A stretch of 14,774 nt of DNA from Armatimonadota bacterium (GCA_028275265.1 JAPWUZ010000032.1:1-14774); one strand, 5' to 3'. Positions 7,895 through 14,745 are shown, counted from the first letter of the stretch. The notes: generated by a model from the sequence alone, not told the origin. Made by a program: numbers and translations.

Positions 7895-7994
7895 TACGGG
7901 CTTTTTGCGCTGCCCGTATCCTCTGCAGGTACCCGCGCAGGAGGAACATGGAAAATCCTCTACAGAAGGTGGCATCCCACCAGCCAAGGGAGGA
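7895..7994 (+). promoter_or_regulatory. Possible structured mRNA leader of the small plus-strand gene
   Basis: Within the 229-base gap 7772-8000, three hairpins can be drawn one after another. First, TACGGGC/GCCCGTA (7895-7901/7912-7918). Second, TCCTCTGC (7919-7926) with GCAGGAGGA (7937-7945), eight pairs plus one bulged G, which would bury an AGGAGG at 7939-7944. Third, GGTGG/CCACC (7968-7972/7977-7981). An open Shine-Dalgarno, GGGAGGA (7988-7994), follows, 6 bases before the ATG at 8001. No clear plus-strand promoter is visible, so transcription of the leader is assumed. It could be a regulatory leader or chance pairing in GC-rich DNA. Confidence 0.3.
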
Positions 7995-8000
7995 ATGCAC

Positions 8001-8216
8001 ATGGGAGTGCACGATGCCAAGGCTTACGTGGGTTCGCTGTGCGAGATTGTCTGGAAAGACCGCGCAGGCAACACCCACGTGACGATGGCTACTATTGAAG
8101 ATGCGAGATATGTGCCGCTCTACGGTGCATACCTGATAACCGACGCCGAGGATATCCGCCTGGACCAGGTAGTCTCCATTCAGGTCGCAGACGTCGTGAT
8201 GCGCAAGGCGGCATAA
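8001..8216 (+). CDS. Small hypothetical protein, 71 residues
   Basis: I do not recognise the family. The protein is mixed hydrophobic/charged with short alternating strands: AYVGSLCEIVWKDRAGN, THVTMATIEDARYVPLYG, AYLITDAEDIRLDQVVSI. It looks like a small beta-barrel (SH3- or Sm-like). It has no signal peptide or membrane segment, so it is probably cytoplasmic. The start at ATG 8001 is chosen because GGGAGGA (7988-7994) lies 6 bases upstream; the ATG at 7995 is in frame but directly abuts that site. The frame continues open far upstream without starts that have ribosome sites, so the longer version is unlikely. The gene stands alone, divergent from the MoxR unit and convergent with the response regulator, with a strong hairpin 25 bases after its stop. 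Confidence 0.7.
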   Translation: MGVHDAKAYVGSLCEIVWKDRAGNTHVTMATIEDARYVPLYGAYLITDAEDIRLDQVVSIQVADVVMRKAA

Positions 8217-8241
8217 TGAAGGCGTATCCCTGTCACGTTGC

Positions 8242-8272
8242 CGGCGGGTAGAAGGGTTGATTCTACCCGCCG
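8242..8272. terminator. Bidirectional hairpin between convergent genes
   Basis: A perfect 12-base-pair inverted repeat: CGGCGGGTAGAA (8242-8253) and TTCTACCCGCCG (8261-8272), with a 7-base loop. It lies between the stops of the small plus-strand gene (8216) and the response regulator (8284), where a shared terminator is expected. Neither side is followed by a T-run, so it is not a textbook intrinsic terminator. Confidence 0.65.
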
Positions 8273-8283
8273 TATCACGTTCC

Positions 8284-8742
8284 CTAATCGCCGTGCCTGG
8301 TAGAGGAGGTCAGCCGGCGAGTAATCTCTTCCATCCGACGCAGGGTGTTCACCGCGGAGCGGCGGCGTTCCAGCGCCTGCTCGATCTTGAGCACCAGCAG
8401 CTCGTACACGTCCACGCCCGGAATGTTCTTCTCCACGTAGTCGAACGCGCCGCGGCGCATACACTCCACGGCGTTCGCCACGTTGCCGTATGCGGTGAGC
8501 ACAATCACCTCGCTGAACAAATCGTGTGCCAGCGCGGCTTCCAGAATGCGCACCCCGCTGTCGGGGTTCTCCATCGCCATATCGGTGATGACCACGTCGT
8601 ACGCGGGGGACGCCAGCTTAATCTTCTCGATGCCATCGCTCTCCCCCTCGGCAACGTCCACCTGATAGCCTTCGCGCTGTAAACGGCGTTGCAGCGCATG
8701 GCGTACTTCTTCTTCATCATCGATCACCAGTATCCGGTACAT
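8284..8742 (-). CDS. Receiver-only response regulator
   Basis: A 152-residue CheY-like receiver. RILVIDDEEEVRHAL gives the acidic pair Asp8-Asp9. VVITDMAM places the phosphoacceptor at Asp54. VIVLTAYG gives Thr83, and DYVEKN gives Lys105. All switch residues are present, so it should be phosphorylated. After the receiver (about 1-120) there is only a short charged helix, about 30 residues, and no DNA-binding or enzymatic output domain. It may act by protein-protein contact or as a phosphate relay. The ATG at 8740-8742 follows GAGGAGGTG, 12 bases after the histidine kinase stop, so the two form an operon and the kinase is the presumed phosphodonor. Confidence 0.93.
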   Translation of the reverse strand: MYRILVIDDEEEVRHALQRRLQREGYQVDVAEGESDGIEKIKLASPAYDVVITDMAMENPDSGVRILEAALAHDLFSEVIVLTAYGNVANAVECMRRGAFDYVEKNIPGVDVYELLVLKIEQALERRRSAVNTLRRMEEITRRLTSSTRHGD

Positions 8743-8754
8743 AGCACCTCCTCG

Positions 8755-10533
8755 CTATCGCTCTTTCACTTCCGTTTGCTCGCCCAATGGCTTTCCGTTG
8801 ACCGGCAGCAGGATGTGGAAGCAAGCCCCCTTGCCGGGCACGCCATCTTCGTATACGAAACCGCGATGCGCCTCCACAATCCCTTTGACTATAGACAATC
8901 CCAGACCCATTCCCTTGACGCGCGAGCTGAAGAAGGGCTGGAAAATCTTCTCCTTGATGTCGGCTGGTACGCCAGGTCCTTTGTCACAGAACTGCACGTG
9001 CACGAACTGCTTATTCCGCGCTACGCCCAGTCGCGCGGGCAGGGCACGCGAGTCCATCAGCCCGGTGCGGATATATAGCTCCCCGCCCTCCGGCTGGAAA
9101 CTGAGCGAGTTCTCGATCATTTCGGCGAAACAGCGCTTCAGCTTTACCGCATCGCAGCGGATATCCGGCAGTTTGGGGTCCAGCTCCAACTTCAGATCCA
9201 CCGGTCCGCGGCGAGGAAATATCTCCGCCACCGTCTGGGCGATGATGTTATTCACGTTGTCCACGCCCGTGCTCAGGTGAGTAGCCATCACGAAATCGCG
9301 GAACTCGTGCAGTATCTCCTCCAGCCGCGAAATACCCCGCCGGATGCTGCCGATGAGCTCGGTCAGCTCCTCGCGGTTCACTTCGGGCTGCTGCAGGAGG
9401 TATTCCACCTCGTTCAGGTCGCCTTTGATGGCAAAGGTGCGGTTGCCGATCATGTGCGCCGCCTTAGCGGACATCTCTCCCCACGCCGCCATTCTCTCGG
9501 TCTGCACCAGCCGATGACGCATGTTCAGGCTCTCTATCGCCGAACCCAGCTGGCTGCCGATGGCGGAAAGCACCTCCAGCTCGTCATCGGTGAAACGGTT
9601 ATCGAACCACGGAGCGAGACTGCGCCTCCGTACTACTCGGATGACCCCAATCGTCCGCTCCCGGCCCCATACGGGAACCGCCAGAAACGCCCCGATTTGC
9701 TCCACCGGCATCTCACTGGCGATGCCCCGCCAGCGGGGGTCTTCGCGTGGATTCGCGGTGCGCACAGGCTCCCCGTGTTGCGCCACCCAGCCGGTCAGCC
9801 CTTCGCCCAGCGGATAAGACACCTTGCCCACCTGCTCCTTCAGCGCACCGCTGGATGCGGCAAGGGTCAGACGTTTTCGGTCGTCATCGATCAGGAACAC
9901 CGAGCAGTCTTCAAAGCGCAACACCTTCGCCGCCACGTCCAGCACCGTGCGCATCAGGTCGTCCAGGTCCTCCGAGGTGCTCAGCTCGTTACCGATTTGC
10001 ACCAACGCTTCCTGCCGCACGCGAGACTGGTGCAGCGTTAAAGCCGTCAAACACAGGTCCGCCAGCAGAACAATAGAGCTCACGTCCTCCTCATCGAAGG
10101 CGTTCGGCTGGTCGGACTCGATATTGATGACGCCGCGCGTGCGCCCGTAAGCGTCCACAATGGGCACCGCCAGCTCGCTGACCACATCCTCGAAGAACTT
10201 CAGGTAATGCGGGTCATGGTTCACATCCCCTGTGCAGTAGGGTCGCTGGGTGGCAGCCACGTAGCCGGTGATGCCCTTTCCTTCCTCCTGCGCCACCTGT
10301 AGGCGGCGCTGACGCTTCTCTTCATCCCATCCCTGTCCCAGCGCGCTGTGGATGACCAGCTCGCCCGCATCATCGTCTACGAGCGCGATGAAGGCGCGGA
10401 AGCCTCCTACCAGCTTCATGCCCTCTTCCAGCGCGGAGTCCAGAAACCGGTCGACATCGGGCTGCGACACCGCCTGCCGTGCCACCTTGCCCAGCTGTTG
10501 TAAGGTCTGTCGGTATTGCTGCTGCTTGCTCAA
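8755..10533 (-). CDS. Soluble GAF-GAF sensor histidine kinase
   Basis: A 592-residue kinase with no membrane segments, so the signal is probably sensed in the cytoplasm. GAF domain 1 spans about 25-165 (GKGITGYVAATQRPY, LAVPIVDAYGRTRGVINIES). GAF domain 2 spans about 180-335 (PLGEGLTGWVAQHGEPVR, FLAVPVWGRERTIGVIRV). The phosphoacceptor helix is unusual: GEMSAKAAHMIGNRTFAIK with His360, in place of the common 'HExRNPL'. The ATPase domain is complete: N box EMIENSLSF (Asn475), G1 box CDKGPG (Asp517), F box FQPFFSS and G2 box GMGLGLSIVKGIVEAHRG (541-558). The start is TTG at 10531-10533, the first possible start after an in-frame TAG, with AAGGAG about 12 bases upstream, a rather long spacing. 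It has its own promoter and is followed by the response regulator. Confidence 0.93.
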   Translation of the reverse strand: MSKQQQYRQTLQQLGKVARQAVSQPDVDRFLDSALEEGMKLVGGFRAFIALVDDDAGELVIHSALGQGWDEEKRQRRLQVAQEEGKGITGYVAATQRPYCTGDVNHDPHYLKFFEDVVSELAVPIVDAYGRTRGVINIESDQPNAFDEEDVSSIVLLADLCLTALTLHQSRVRQEALVQIGNELSTSEDLDDLMRTVLDVAAKVLRFEDCSVFLIDDDRKRLTLAASSGALKEQVGKVSYPLGEGLTGWVAQHGEPVRTANPREDPRWRGIASEMPVEQIGAFLAVPVWGRERTIGVIRVVRRRSLAPWFDNRFTDDELEVLSAIGSQLGSAIESLNMRHRLVQTERMAAWGEMSAKAAHMIGNRTFAIKGDLNEVEYLLQQPEVNREELTELIGSIRRGISRLEEILHEFRDFVMATHLSTGVDNVNNIIAQTVAEIFPRRGPVDLKLELDPKLPDIRCDAVKLKRCFAEMIENSLSFQPEGGELYIRTGLMDSRALPARLGVARNKQFVHVQFCDKGPGVPADIKEKIFQPFFSSRVKGMGLGLSIVKGIVEAHRGFVYEDGVPGKGACFHILLPVNGKPLGEQTEVKER

Positions 10534-10575
10534 AACGACGAACCGCTCCTTCTAAACTCTGAAACTGCACCTATC

Positions 10576-10605
10576 AGTATATCTGGAAAAACGGGGAATT
10601 GGCAA
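10576..10605 (-). promoter_or_regulatory. Sigma70-type promoter of the histidine kinase operon
   Basis: On the minus strand, the -35 TTGCCA (10605-10600) and the -10 TATACT (10581-10576) each match consensus at 5 of 6 bases, with an 18-base spacer. The start would be near 10569, giving an untranslated leader of about 35 bases before the TTG at 10533. It sits in the 104-base gap after the DUF6785-like gene, so the kinase operon is probably independent of that gene. Confidence 0.65.
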
Positions 10606-10637
10606 CGCTCGTTGGGGATGTTCGGTACGGACGCCCT

Positions 10638-12602
10638 TCACGCGCCCCAGAAGCTGTAGGTGGGTAGGTCGTAGACCATGCCCAGCAGGCTCCAGATACT
10701 GCCCACGATAAACTCGCCAAGCATCAAACCCAGAAAGAAAGGCTCAAACCGGCGGAAGGTCTGCAACGAGCCGTAGCGCAGCACCAGCCACTTGATAAGC
10801 CACGCGATAAACAGCGGCAACCACACGAGGTTCATGCTCCACGAGCCAGAGATGGCAAAGCCGATGGGATGAAACGGGAACCACAGCAGTTTCAACCGCA
10901 GGAACATCAGCAACGAACAGATGCCAAAGCCAATCGCCATCGCCCAGTTCGCCTGCGGGTTGGGTTTGCTGGGACTGGAAATCCATGTTGCCAGACGGTT
11001 ATATGCCTCGTTGCCGAACCAGATGCCCTGAAAGAACTTGGAGGCAGTGCCGAGCTGGTAGCCCAGATGTACAAACGCCCAGAACGACGATAGCCCGCCC
11101 ACCAGCACCGCCAGCATCAACGCGACCGCCATCCGCCGTTGCGAGGCGTTGACCGAACCGGCGATGCGCTGGCTCTCGATGACAATGGGAGCCGGGTGGC
11201 TGCGATAGGCACGGTTGAACCAGTAGAAGAAGTTCAACAACGCCAGACTACGCCCATCCAGCGCGCCGGTGCCGAAGGCGCGGGTAATCACATGGTCAGG
11301 TCCCGAGAAGTGGAGGTCATGCACGGGGGGACCCAGTTCCGCCCGCATCCGCATTACCGCCAGCGTCAACGCAAAATAGATAAGCACCGCCAGCACTGCC
11401 CACATTGGCGACATGCCGTAGTACCACAGGAACCCCACCAGAAACGCCAGTCCACCCATCAGCCCCAGCAGCGTCGCCCGGTAGGACATGGCTTCCGTCT
11501 CATCCGTCAGTTCGCCTGCACCGTACCACGCCTTTTGCCATGCCGCCTTCAGGTAGTGTCGCGCTGTCCACGTGAGGAACACCAGAATCGCCATGTATCC
11601 CCCGAACGCCTGCTCGCGGATGAAAGGGAAATCGGGGATGGTATCCCATGCCATGGCGTTCGAGACCACCAGCTCCGCCTTCCAGAACAGATAAAAGAAC
11701 CAGCAGGAAAACACCAGGTCCAGAGGCAGCAGGTAGCCCAGACCGATGACAAACGGGTAGAACGAATAGGGCGTCCAGCCGATGGCGTTCCAGGGCTTCT
11801 GGGTGATGTAGGGCAGCAAATCCTGATGTTTGACGTTGATGGCGGGCAACGAGGGCACCAGATAGTTCAGCCCGTTCAGCGTGTCGATACCCCCTGCCAG
11901 CAGGATACCTGCCCACAGCAAGCCGTTGCGCCAGAAGGGAACGCGCTCCTCGGTCATCTGCAGGGGCAGGATGACGATGGGAAAGGTCAACCGCTCGCGT
12001 TCCACCCACAGCCTGCGAAGCAGGTTGCTGAGGCACAGCATCACGAACAACAGCGCGAAGATAAACACCATCCACCGCAGAACAGGCGGCAACCACGCCC
12101 GCAGGTGCTCCCAGCGATACAGTGTGTCGTTGCCGCGATAATAGCCCTGCAGCGCGTCCACGTCGGTGACCATCAGATCGCGCGGCAGGTATTTGCCGAA
12201 GATGTTCAGCCAGCCGTTGGACTCGTTGCTGAACTGAAACGGATGCCCCATCATCTGCACCAGCACGGGGATCATGTCCAGCCCCGCCAGTGCAGAACCC
12301 AGACAGAGCATGGAATAGACGGTCAGGAGTTCGGCGCGATTCAGGGCGAAACGAGGAAGCCACCGGCGCAACGGCGCGTTAACCATGAGCAGAACCAGCA
12401 GCAGGAACACACAGTTGGCAAAGATGGAGATGGTGGTGGGATAGGGACCGGTGCGCACCTTCTCCATATATACCACCCAGTAGTTATTGGGCACGATGAG
12501 CACCAGCCCCAGCCCAATTGCCCACCAGCGGACGTGGAGTGTGGCAGGCACTGTCTCCGTCCGCTCGGCAAGTGCACCGGCGATACCTTGCTGGGAGACC
12601 AT
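10638..12602 (-). CDS. DUF6785-like multi-pass membrane protein
   Basis: A 654-residue protein with about 12-13 hydrophobic spans, for example around 25-45, 58-78, 171-194, 226-246, 278-300, 376-395, 398-417, 489-508, 582-604 and 622-642. Conserved-looking motifs include VPNNYWVVYMEK near the first span, ERERLTFPIVILPLQM (201-216) and RAELGPPVHDLHFSGPDH (420-437). This matches my memory of the DUF6785/DUF6784 group; its function is unknown. The 'xLxFPxxxxxxxM' motif with many spans vaguely recalls oligopeptide (OPT) transporters, which is speculation. An in-frame GTG at 12627-12629 would add nine residues but has no ribosome site. The ATG at 12600-12602 is preferred because a GGAGAGGGAAGGGG run lies just upstream (12627-12614). 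A hairpin separates it from the small gene upstream. Confidence 0.85.
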   Translation of the reverse strand: MVSQQGIAGALAERTETVPATLHVRWWAIGLGLVLIVPNNYWVVYMEKVRTGPYPTTISIFANCVFLLLVLLMVNAPLRRWLPRFALNRAELLTVYSMLCLGSALAGLDMIPVLVQMMGHPFQFSNESNGWLNIFGKYLPRDLMVTDVDALQGYYRGNDTLYRWEHLRAWLPPVLRWMVFIFALLFVMLCLSNLLRRLWVERERLTFPIVILPLQMTEERVPFWRNGLLWAGILLAGGIDTLNGLNYLVPSLPAINVKHQDLLPYITQKPWNAIGWTPYSFYPFVIGLGYLLPLDLVFSCWFFYLFWKAELVVSNAMAWDTIPDFPFIREQAFGGYMAILVFLTWTARHYLKAAWQKAWYGAGELTDETEAMSYRATLLGLMGGLAFLVGFLWYYGMSPMWAVLAVLIYFALTLAVMRMRAELGPPVHDLHFSGPDHVITRAFGTGALDGRSLALLNFFYWFNRAYRSHPAPIVIESQRIAGSVNASQRRMAVALMLAVLVGGLSSFWAFVHLGYQLGTASKFFQGIWFGNEAYNRLATWISSPSKPNPQANWAMAIGFGICSLLMFLRLKLLWFPFHPIGFAISGSWSMNLVWLPLFIAWLIKWLVLRYGSLQTFRRFEPFFLGLMLGEFIVGSIWSLLGMVYDLPTYSFWGA

Positions 12603-12641
12603 CGGCAAAAAGACCCCTTCCCTCTCCACAGATTCGCGGTG

Positions 12642-12671
12642 GGCGGGCGCATCCCTTGCGATGCGCCCGCC
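12642..12671 (-). terminator. Intercistronic hairpin (attenuator or processing element)
   Basis: A perfect 11-base-pair inverted repeat, GGCGGGCGCAT (12642-12652) and ATGCGCCCGCC (12661-12671), with an 8-base loop. It begins 7 bases after the stop of the small membrane-protein gene and ends about 40 bases before the DUF6785-like ATG. It has no T-run. It may reduce read-through, or protect the upstream mRNA so that the small genes are made in excess over the large membrane protein. Confidence 0.5.
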
Positions 12672-12677
12672 GGAGTG

Positions 12678-12896
12678 CTAGCGAGGGGCAGTCGGTGGTG
12701 CGCCTGCCGGTCCGGCTCCCCGTGGCATCATCAGGTTGGGTGGCGGCTGCAGGGGGCGGGCGGGAGGCTTATTGCGTTCGGATAGGGCACTGCCCCCCGA
12801 AAGGTACCAGTACGCTCCCGCCACCAGTACGAGAACCACGATGACGATGACGGCAGCCACCACCGGCGATACTTCACGCTTCAACGGTGATGCCAT
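12678..12896 (-). CDS. Small single-span membrane protein with proline-rich tail
   Basis: A 72-residue protein of unknown family. A short basic head (MASPLKRE) leads directly into one very hydrophobic span, VSPVVAAVIVIVVLVLVAGAY (about 9-29). A polar linker and a proline/glycine-rich tail (KPPARPLQPPPNLMM) follow. The head plus span, KREVSPVVAAVIVI, resembles archaeal type IV pilin N-termini ('[KR]xVSPVI'). It could equally be a simple tail-out membrane anchor. The ATG at 12894-12896 is chosen because GGAG lies 7 bases upstream; the longer frame to 13004 would lie inside the pseudopilin gene. It begins 10 bases after the pseudopilin stop, and its ribosome site overlaps that stop, indicating the same operon. 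Confidence 0.72.
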   Translation of the reverse strand: MASPLKREVSPVVAAVIVIVVLVLVAGAYWYLSGGSALSERNKPPARPLQPPPNLMMPRGAGPAGAPPTAPR

Positions 12897-12906
12897 CGGC
12901 GCGCTC

Positions 12907-13635
12907 CTAATCTCCACCCTGAACGGACCACTCACCCCACCGGGTGGACGCTTTGCGGTGGTACTTGGCGTGTCCGTCCCCGTGCACCGAGTTGAAGCCG
13001 TCAAAGTGCCGGTACACGATGGTCGGCGGTCCCCACCACACGTCCTGACGGTTCCAGATGGGGTCGGCGTCGCAGTCCGCCCATGTCTCGGGCCACGAGC
13101 CGTCCATCAGCAGGATGGTGCCGGCAGGGTCTTCCACCGCGCCATCGGACAGATAGTGCTTGAAGCCGAACTTTGACCAGCTCCAGCTGGGGTTGGGGTC
13201 GGTGCAGGGCCACGCCCAGATGCTGTTCCACTTGTAGCTGAAGTAGTAGCGCCCGTTGCCCGGCTCGTCCCAGCCGCAGGTGCCGGGTTCATCCATCGTG
13301 TTGGGAGCGGCGAAAGTGGTGTACTCCCGCCCGGACGGACATACCTTCAGCTGGCGGTTCTTCACGTAGGGCATGTGCAGGTCAGGGAACCAGACCAGCA
13401 CATTGCAGTCGCCCCACGCGCCCTCATACAGGAAGGGTCCCGAGTAGGTCTCGTCATAGTCCTGCTTGTACATCTGGATGGCGAGACCGAACTGCTTCAT
13501 GTTGGACAGACAGCTTGCCGCTCGCGCCCGCTCGCGTGCCTGCGCGAACACCGGGAACAGGATGGCTGCCAGTATCGCAATAATTGCGATAACCACCAGC
13601 AGCTCGATCAGGGTGAAAGCGGTTGACTTGCGCAT
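12907..13635 (-). CDS. DUF1559-type pseudopilin (prepilin-type N-terminus, H-X9-DG C-terminus)
   Basis: A 242-residue secreted or surface protein. A short basic head (MRKSTA) is followed by FTLIELLVVIAIIAILAAIL (7-26), the type IV prepilin signal and helix with the conserved Glu11. Cleavage would fall after Ala6, where most prepilins have Gly. The FPVFAQARERARAASCLSNMKQ stretch is typical of this family. The C-terminal signature H-X9-DG is exact: His210, then nine residues, then Asp220-Gly221. Between lies a Trp/Tyr/Cys-rich globular region (Cys77, 99, 120, 144, 188), suitable for surface binding. Pseudopilins of this type exist in many copies in some phyla, with unknown function. The ATG at 13633-13635 follows AGGAGGT 10 bases upstream, 16 bases after the LacI-type regulator stop. 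Confidence 0.93.
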   Translation of the reverse strand: MRKSTAFTLIELLVVIAIIAILAAILFPVFAQARERARAASCLSNMKQFGLAIQMYKQDYDETYSGPFLYEGAWGDCNVLVWFPDLHMPYVKNRQLKVCPSGREYTTFAAPNTMDEPGTCGWDEPGNGRYYFSYKWNSIWAWPCTDPNPSWSWSKFGFKHYLSDGAVEDPAGTILLMDGSWPETWADCDADPIWNRQDVWWGPPTIVYRHFDGFNSVHGDGHAKYHRKASTRWGEWSVQGGD

Positions 13636-13651
13636 GGTGTAACGTACCTCC

Positions 13652-14680
13652 TCATGTCGATATGGTTTTATGATGCAAAGGCGGCGCGACGGTGGCGCGC
13701 TGTACCAGCGAAGTGTACACCGTCTGATGCAACTCGACAGGTTCCCTTCGCTGCAGCATCGCCAGTAGCATCTCTACCGCCGATTTGCCCAATTGCTCGT
13801 AATCCACACGTACCGTAGTCAGCGGCGGGTCGGTAAACTGTGCGAACGGCACATCGTCATGTGCCACCACCGAAATGTCGTCCGGAACGCGCAAGCCTGC
13901 CTGACGTATTGCCTGCATTGCGCCGATGGCGAGTACATCCGTGCGCACAAAAACCGCTGTCGGGCGGGGATGTCTGTCGACCAGCACACGGCCTGCCCGT
14001 GCGCCCTCGTCAGGCGTGCGCCCTGCATAAACCACCAGTTCCGAAGGAATGCACCCGCCCCGCGCTTCTATCTGCTGACGCAGCATGGGCAGCACAGGGT
14101 CCGGCTCGATACTGCCGATATAGCCCACCCGGCAGTGCCCTAGCGAACACAGCAGCTCCGCCACCTGCGCGATGCCCCGCGACAAATCCAGAGTCACACA
14201 GCCCACGTTCGCGAGCGGAGGCGGCGGATGGTGCACAATCACCACGCAAAAGGTCTTCTGGGTAACCAGCTTCTGCAACCATTCCACGCTCACATCGGGG
14301 TCGCCCACCACGATGGCACCGTCCACCGCCCGCGAGTGCGCCCATCGCCGCAGCAGGCTCTCGCGTTCGTGCGCCACGCCCACGGGGTTGAGCAGCAGGT
14401 TATAGCCATGCTGGGTCAGCACCCGCTGGATGCCCCGCGCCAGCGCGATGAGGAACATATCGGAGAGCACTTCGGTGCGCCCCAGATACTCCAGCCCGAT
14501 GGTGCGGCTGCGCCGGTGCGCCAGGTTCTGCGCGTGCAGGTTGGGCGTAAAGCCCAGTTCCTCCATGCGCTGCAGCACCATCTGTCGCGTCTGCGGGTTG
14601 ATGCGCCCCTTGCCGTGGATGGCTCGCGAGACGGTCGCGCTGGACACCCCGATTTTGCGTGCGAACTCTTCAATGGTCAT
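13652..14680 (-). CDS. LacI/GalR-family transcriptional regulator
   Basis: A 342-residue repressor-type regulator. The helix-turn-helix is MTIEEFARKIGVSSATVSRA (1-20). The hinge helix AQNLAHRRSRTIGL (50-63) closely resembles the LacI hinge AQQLAGKQS and keeps the DNA-intercalating leucine (Leu53). A periplasmic-binding-protein-like ligand domain follows (about 60-330), with GAIVVGDPDVS, CRVGYIGS, TAVFVRTDVLAIGAMQAIR and DISVVAHDD at the expected places. The ligand is probably a sugar or derivative, but it cannot be named. The start at ATG 14678-14680 is chosen because the longer frame (to 14740) begins inside the -35/-10 region of the promoter and so could not be transcribed from it; the ribosome site at 14680 is weak. 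It is the first gene of the cluster and is probably self-regulated through the operator at 14696-14713. Confidence 0.93.
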   Translation of the reverse strand: MTIEEFARKIGVSSATVSRAIHGKGRINPQTRQMVLQRMEELGFTPNLHAQNLAHRRSRTIGLEYLGRTEVLSDMFLIALARGIQRVLTQHGYNLLLNPVGVAHERESLLRRWAHSRAVDGAIVVGDPDVSVEWLQKLVTQKTFCVVIVHHPPPPLANVGCVTLDLSRGIAQVAELLCSLGHCRVGYIGSIEPDPVLPMLRQQIEARGGCIPSELVVYAGRTPDEGARAGRVLVDRHPRPTAVFVRTDVLAIGAMQAIRQAGLRVPDDISVVAHDDVPFAQFTDPPLTTVRVDYEQLGKSAVEMLLAMLQRREPVELHQTVYTSLVQRATVAPPLHHKTIST

Positions 14681-14695
14681 AATCGCGCTTTTTGC

Positions 14696-14713
14696 TGTGT
14701 AAGCGTTTACGCA
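14696..14713. promoter_or_regulatory. LacI-family operator at the regulator's own start of transcription
   Basis: TGTGTAAGCGTTTACGCA is a near-palindrome centred on CG. The inner GTAAGCGTTTAC pairs at 5 of 6 mirrored positions and the outer TG/CA also match. This is the usual form of LacI/GalR/CcpA-family operators. It lies immediately downstream of the -10, over the predicted start of transcription and 15 bases before the regulator's ATG, so binding would block its own promoter. Confidence 0.7.
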
Positions 14714-14716
14714 TCT

Positions 14717-14745
14717 ATTATAAATATTCCGCGCGAACATGTCAA
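14717..14745 (-). promoter_or_regulatory. Perfect-consensus sigma70 promoter of the LacI-pseudopilin cluster
   Basis: On the minus strand, the -35 TTGACA (14745-14740) and the -10 TATAAT (14722-14717) both match consensus at 6 of 6 bases with the ideal 17-base spacer. Such a strong promoter is normally kept in check by a repressor, which fits the adjoining operator. Confidence 0.85.

Noticed and set aside
7380..8000. Upstream extension of the small plus-strand gene and long plus-strand frames opposite the MoxR gene
   Set aside because: These are antisense shadows of MoxR with no recognisable protein; only the part from 8001 has its own ribosome site.
7948..8082. A 44-residue plus-strand frame starting behind AGGAGG
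   Set aside because: The spacing to the ATG is only 3 bases, the composition is not protein-like and it overlaps the better-supported 71-residue gene. It is kept only as a possible leader frame in a finding.
11139..12785. Long plus-strand open frame opposite the DUF6785-like gene
   Set aside because: Rich in His, Gln, Arg and Pro without any domain, which is typical of the antisense of a GC-rich hydrophobic gene; the minus-strand frame has clear membrane spans.
12897..13004. Longer version of the small membrane-protein gene starting at 13004
   Set aside because: It would lie inside the pseudopilin gene; the internal ATG at 12896 has a proper ribosome site and starts just before the membrane span.
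14681..14740. Longer version of the LacI gene starting at 14740
   Set aside because: Its start codon overlaps the -35 hexamer, and the -10 and operator would lie inside the coding region; family proteins begin at the helix-turn-helix.
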